Of a stretch of 64,000 nt of DNA, positions 61,724-64,000 are shown piece after piece (the first letter of the stretch is position 1; the number at the start of each line of letters is the position of its first letter). Under the pieces are notes generated by a model, which was not told where the DNA came from, ran no database searches, and saw nothing but the letters and a program-made list of their open reading frames with translations. This DNA comes from Sodalinema lacuna_A. GTDB lineage: Bacteria; Cyanobacteriota; Cyanobacteriia; Cyanobacteriales; Geitlerinemataceae. Where the stretch lies: the NCBI GenBank assembly GCA_900149785.2, contig FSSI02000001.1, positions 1 to 64,000 on the forward strand, in the 5' to 3' direction. A program made the translations under genes and the position numbers.

Positions 61724-62488
61724 ATGTTGTACCGACTAATTGCGTTTTTAAGCTGTTTTAGCCTAGCCTGGCTGACTCTCAGCAGTCAACTCTCATCTCT
61801 AGCCGGCGAAATACTCGGCTCATTTCCCCAACTTAGACTCAGTGACACGAGAGAATCTCGCGAAGATGATGAGGAGAATGGACAACGGACACCTCCCTGC
61901 GATCCCGGAGGCTGTCCTCGTCCTCTGATGAACCGCAATATCCCCCATCTGATCACCCCTCGCAACAGTTTTGTGGCCGGCGATCGCCTCCTAATCCGCT
62001 GGTATCAACCCGATGGAATTGATCGCTATACCGTCACCCTGCGTCGTCGTCGGGATGGTGCGATGTGGACAGAAACTGTGTCGGGAGATTCTTTTGTCTA
62101 TCAGGGAGACTTTTTAGAACCCGAAACATGGGTTGTGGTGACCGTTGACGCTCACAATGGAGAACAAGAGGGATTGTCCCAGTTTTCGGTCTTGAGTCAG
62201 GAGGAACAAAACCAGTTACATCAACAACGTTCTGAGCAAATCTCCCCGGATTTAACGCCGCTGGAAGCACTATTTGTCGAAGTTGAGTTGTATGAGCAGT
62301 TTCAAGCGATCGCCAATAGTATTGACCGACTTTATCAGGCGATCGCCACCACACCTGAACATCCAGATCTCTACTGTCGTCTCGCCTCCCTCTATGAAAC
62401 TCATTATCCCGAATTAGAACCTCTCAATTTAGCGGACAACTTACAAGAACAAGCTGCACAACGCGGCGCAACTTGTGATTCTCGTTGA
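61724..62488 (+). CDS. Exported protein of unknown function, CHAT-associated
   Basis: About 254 residues from ATG 61724, where a clear signal peptide begins (MLYRLIAFLSCFSLAWLTL). The upstream ATG at 61676 lies inside a mobile element. After an acidic linker (REDDEENGQRTPP) a beta-sandwich-like region follows: LITPRNSFVAGDRLLIRWYQ, YTVTLRRRRDG and TWVVVTVDAHNG. A C-terminal helical part resembles the helices found in TPR-containing exported cyanobacterial proteins (LYCRLASLYETHYPELEPLN). It sits between two CHAT genes and may act with them outside the cytoplasm. Confidence 0.65.
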   Translation: MLYRLIAFLSCFSLAWLTLSSQLSSLAGEILGSFPQLRLSDTRESREDDEENGQRTPPCDPGGCPRPLMNRNIPHLITPRNSFVAGDRLLIRWYQPDGIDRYTVTLRRRRDGAMWTETVSGDSFVYQGDFLEPETWVVVTVDAHNGEQEGLSQFSVLSQEEQNQLHQQRSEQISPDLTPLEALFVEVELYEQFQAIANSIDRLYQAIATTPEHPDLYCRLASLYETHYPELEPLNLADNLQEQAAQRGATCDSR

Positions 62489-62493
62489 TGTTT

Positions 62494-62596
62494 GGGTCTT
62501 CAGGATATACAGTGTTATTTGTTGCATTGAAGACAAAATTGTAGGGGAACCCACCCCTAGCCCCTCCCAGGAGGGGAAAATTTTTCGCCCCTACTA
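62494..62596. mobile_element. Family A MITE-like element, copy 4 (right end missing)
   Basis: The left end gggtcttcaggatatacag and interior acaaaattgtaggggaaccc match the family. The sequence stops at ttcgcccctac, just at the stop codon of the convergent CHAT gene, without the ...cccagaagaccc end. Confidence 0.7.
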
Positions 62597-64000
62597 ATTC
62601 CAATGGCCAATCAAAACAAACGGTGCCCAGAAATAAGGACGAGTATAGTTTGGCCCCAAATCGCCGCGAATCATGGACATTTGAGCCTGACGTAGAGCTT
62701 GAGCTTTGTTCACTTGAACCTCCCGATTCTGGAAGCTCTTTAACCCTTGATAAAACTGTTCCATCATCCAAGCTGTGGAGTAATCATCAACGGCCCAAAA
62801 ACTACCAATAATTGTCCGTACCCCGGCCCGCGCCGCAATTCCCGCCATTCCTAACACGGCGCGATCGCTCTCCTGAGCCGTTTGACACGCACTCAACACT
62901 AATAAATCGAGATCATGACGTCGAGTGGGATCTTTGACATTAAGAATATCCGCCAGTTGACTCATCTTGAGAGGACGATCTGCTAAAATAAACGTATCCT
63001 CGGCAAAATTGCTAAACCGTCCATGAGTTGCAATATGCACAATGGGATAGTTCAGGGACTGGATTTCTTGCTCTAGGCGCTCTACGGTAAACTCCTCAGC
63101 AAAGAGCGTTTTTGTTTCGACTAGATTGCTAATTTGAGTTAACTCGTGTTCCACAAACTTGAGGTTGATATTCGCAAATTCCTCCAGTCTCAGAGAACGA
63201 AAGTCTGGCTGGCTTTCAATCTGATCCAGGAGATTATTAAAAGTTTCTCGTCCAGCCGCGATAACTTCAATATCTTGAATGCGTAATCCTCGCGGTTCAA
63301 GAAGTTCTAAACTCGGAGAAATGGCGATAGGATAGTTTTCAATCAAGTACGCTTGACCATCGTAGAGCGCCGCCATCGGGATTGTACGAATTTTGCCATA
63401 TAAAACAAAGGCGAGTTGTTTGGGGTTGATTTGGGCTAAGTCATCTTCAATGGGGCGAATTAAGGCATCATAGAGACGAGTTAACAAGGCTTTATCATTA
63501 AACCCACTGATTAGACTCAGTTGAACTGAATCTAAAAAGGTATCAATATCCTCAGAAAACGATACTGGATACCGTTTGAGGGTCTGATCTGGAGTTTCGA
63601 GGATAACTTCAAACTTGTTGGCAAAGGTGAGAATATAAATGACTGTTGTATCTGAATACTTGCCCAGTTCATGCGATCGCACCTCCAGACAAGCCGCACC
63701 AAAAAAGTCATTAATTTCCGCGATTTGCAGAGCATCCATCACCTCAATGGCTCGGCGTAACTCCGACTGAGTCATGTTCTCTCGATCAAAGAGTGTCTTA
63801 GCATACTCTCGATAAATGGGTTCAATCTTTTCTCGAAAGGCAAAACGAAGATTGGGGTCTAAGGTAGTTAAGTTAAATCGTAAGGCTTTCAAGCTCTCAA
63901 AAGCTCGTTGATAATCATCAAGGGAATCCAACCCCTGTTGTTCCCGCAGATGAGCCAGTTGCCAATTCCAACGATAGAGTAGTTCATGACTCCCAGTGCG
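62594..64000 (-). CDS. CHAT-domain protein with TPR-like N-terminus, cut by window edge
   Basis: At least 468 residues, open to the window edge; the TTG at 63931 is not the real start because the frame continues upstream with TPR-like sequence (ELLYRWNWQLAHLREQQG then LDDYQRAFESL). The C-terminal CHAT domain has the His in IVHIATHGRFS and the Cys in LLVLSACQTAQ, then GMAGIAARAGVRTIIGSFWAVDD. It ends with the usual FVLIGHW. The stop codon is contributed by the truncated family A element. It is convergent with the exported-protein gene. The substrate and the N-terminal repeat number are unknown. Confidence 0.88.
   Translation of the reverse strand, partial: RTGSHELLYRWNWQLAHLREQQGLDSLDDYQRAFESLKALRFNLTTLDPNLRFAFREKIEPIYREYAKTLFDRENMTQSELRRAIEVMDALQIAEINDFFGAACLEVRSHELGKYSDTTVIYILTFANKFEVILETPDQTLKRYPVSFSEDIDTFLDSVQLSLISGFNDKALLTRLYDALIRPIEDDLAQINPKQLAFVLYGKIRTIPMAALYDGQAYLIENYPIAISPSLELLEPRGLRIQDIEVIAAGRETFNNLLDQIESQPDFRSLRLEEFANINLKFVEHELTQISNLVETKTLFAEEFTVERLEQEIQSLNYPIVHIATHGRFSNFAEDTFILADRPLKMSQLADILNVKDPTRRHDLDLLVLSACQTAQESDRAVLGMAGIAARAGVRTIIGSFWAVDDYSTAWMMEQFYQGLKSFQNREVQVNKAQALRQAQMSMIRGDLGPNYTRPYFWAPFVLIGHWN

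Overview
The window comes from a filamentous-type cyanobacterium. Direct evidence is the very frequent HIP1 octamer (gcgatcgc), a psbK gene, a cyanobacterial ndhA-I-G-E cluster, two high-light-inducible protein genes, a SigC-type sigma factor and several cyanobacteria-only families (DUF2811, DUF3386, Mo-nitrogenase C-terminal-like). The species cannot be named from sequence alone. The assembly has single Ns at 98 and 52968 and a 230-base N gap at 34207-34436.

Layout. 1-650: edge of a TnpB (IS200/IS605-type) element next to a wrecked alpha-amylase gene. 0.64-4.2 kb (minus): MNT/HEPN toxin-antitoxin-like pair, a GTPase and an unknown conserved gene. 4.5-17 kb is housekeeping: tgt, psbK, M23 peptidase, ftsH, ABC-F ATPase, CDF transporter, response regulator, tRNA-Thr overlapping the end of an rqcH-like gene, and remA-gmk. 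17.3-20.2 kb: ndhAIGE on the minus strand. 20.5-27.2 kb: a GNAT, an ACT-like protein, GH57, sigC, SRP RNA, a Uma2 nuclease and an AEC transporter. 27.4-31.8 kb is accessory: two tandem AT-rich genes for membrane-anchored proteins with a Card1/Can2-like nuclease domain, a J-domain protein and a BrnT-type toxin-antitoxin pair. 32-42.9 kb: trpB, Uma2, HDAC-like enzyme, gyrA, an SLC12-like transporter, a cluster of DnaA boxes and an M50 protease. 43.2-51.8 kb: CheR-like methyltransferase, HNH/TM protein, RTX-like protein, PP2C phosphatase, NfeD plus slipin, two near-identical hli genes and a Rieske oxygenase. 52-64 kb is a conflict or signalling island: DUF4258/DUF2283 pair, orphan AbrB antitoxin, a 1450-residue NB-ARC/WD40 protein, VapBC, and two CHAT-TPR caspase-like proteins.

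The most interesting material is (i) the tandem membrane-anchored Card1-like nucleases at 27.4-29.9 kb, where one copy keeps the metal-binding residues and the other has lost one; (ii) two families of short non-coding mobile elements defined here by comparing copies inside the window. Family A has GGGTCTTC ends and about 8-bp target duplication; family B has TACCATTTTTC ends. One B copy sits inside an A copy with a clean 3-bp duplication; (iii) the NLR-like plus CHAT neighbourhood; and (iv) a HEPN toxin whose AMPylation-target tyrosine position is Asp.

All functional calls rest on reading motifs and remembered family features; no database search was possible.
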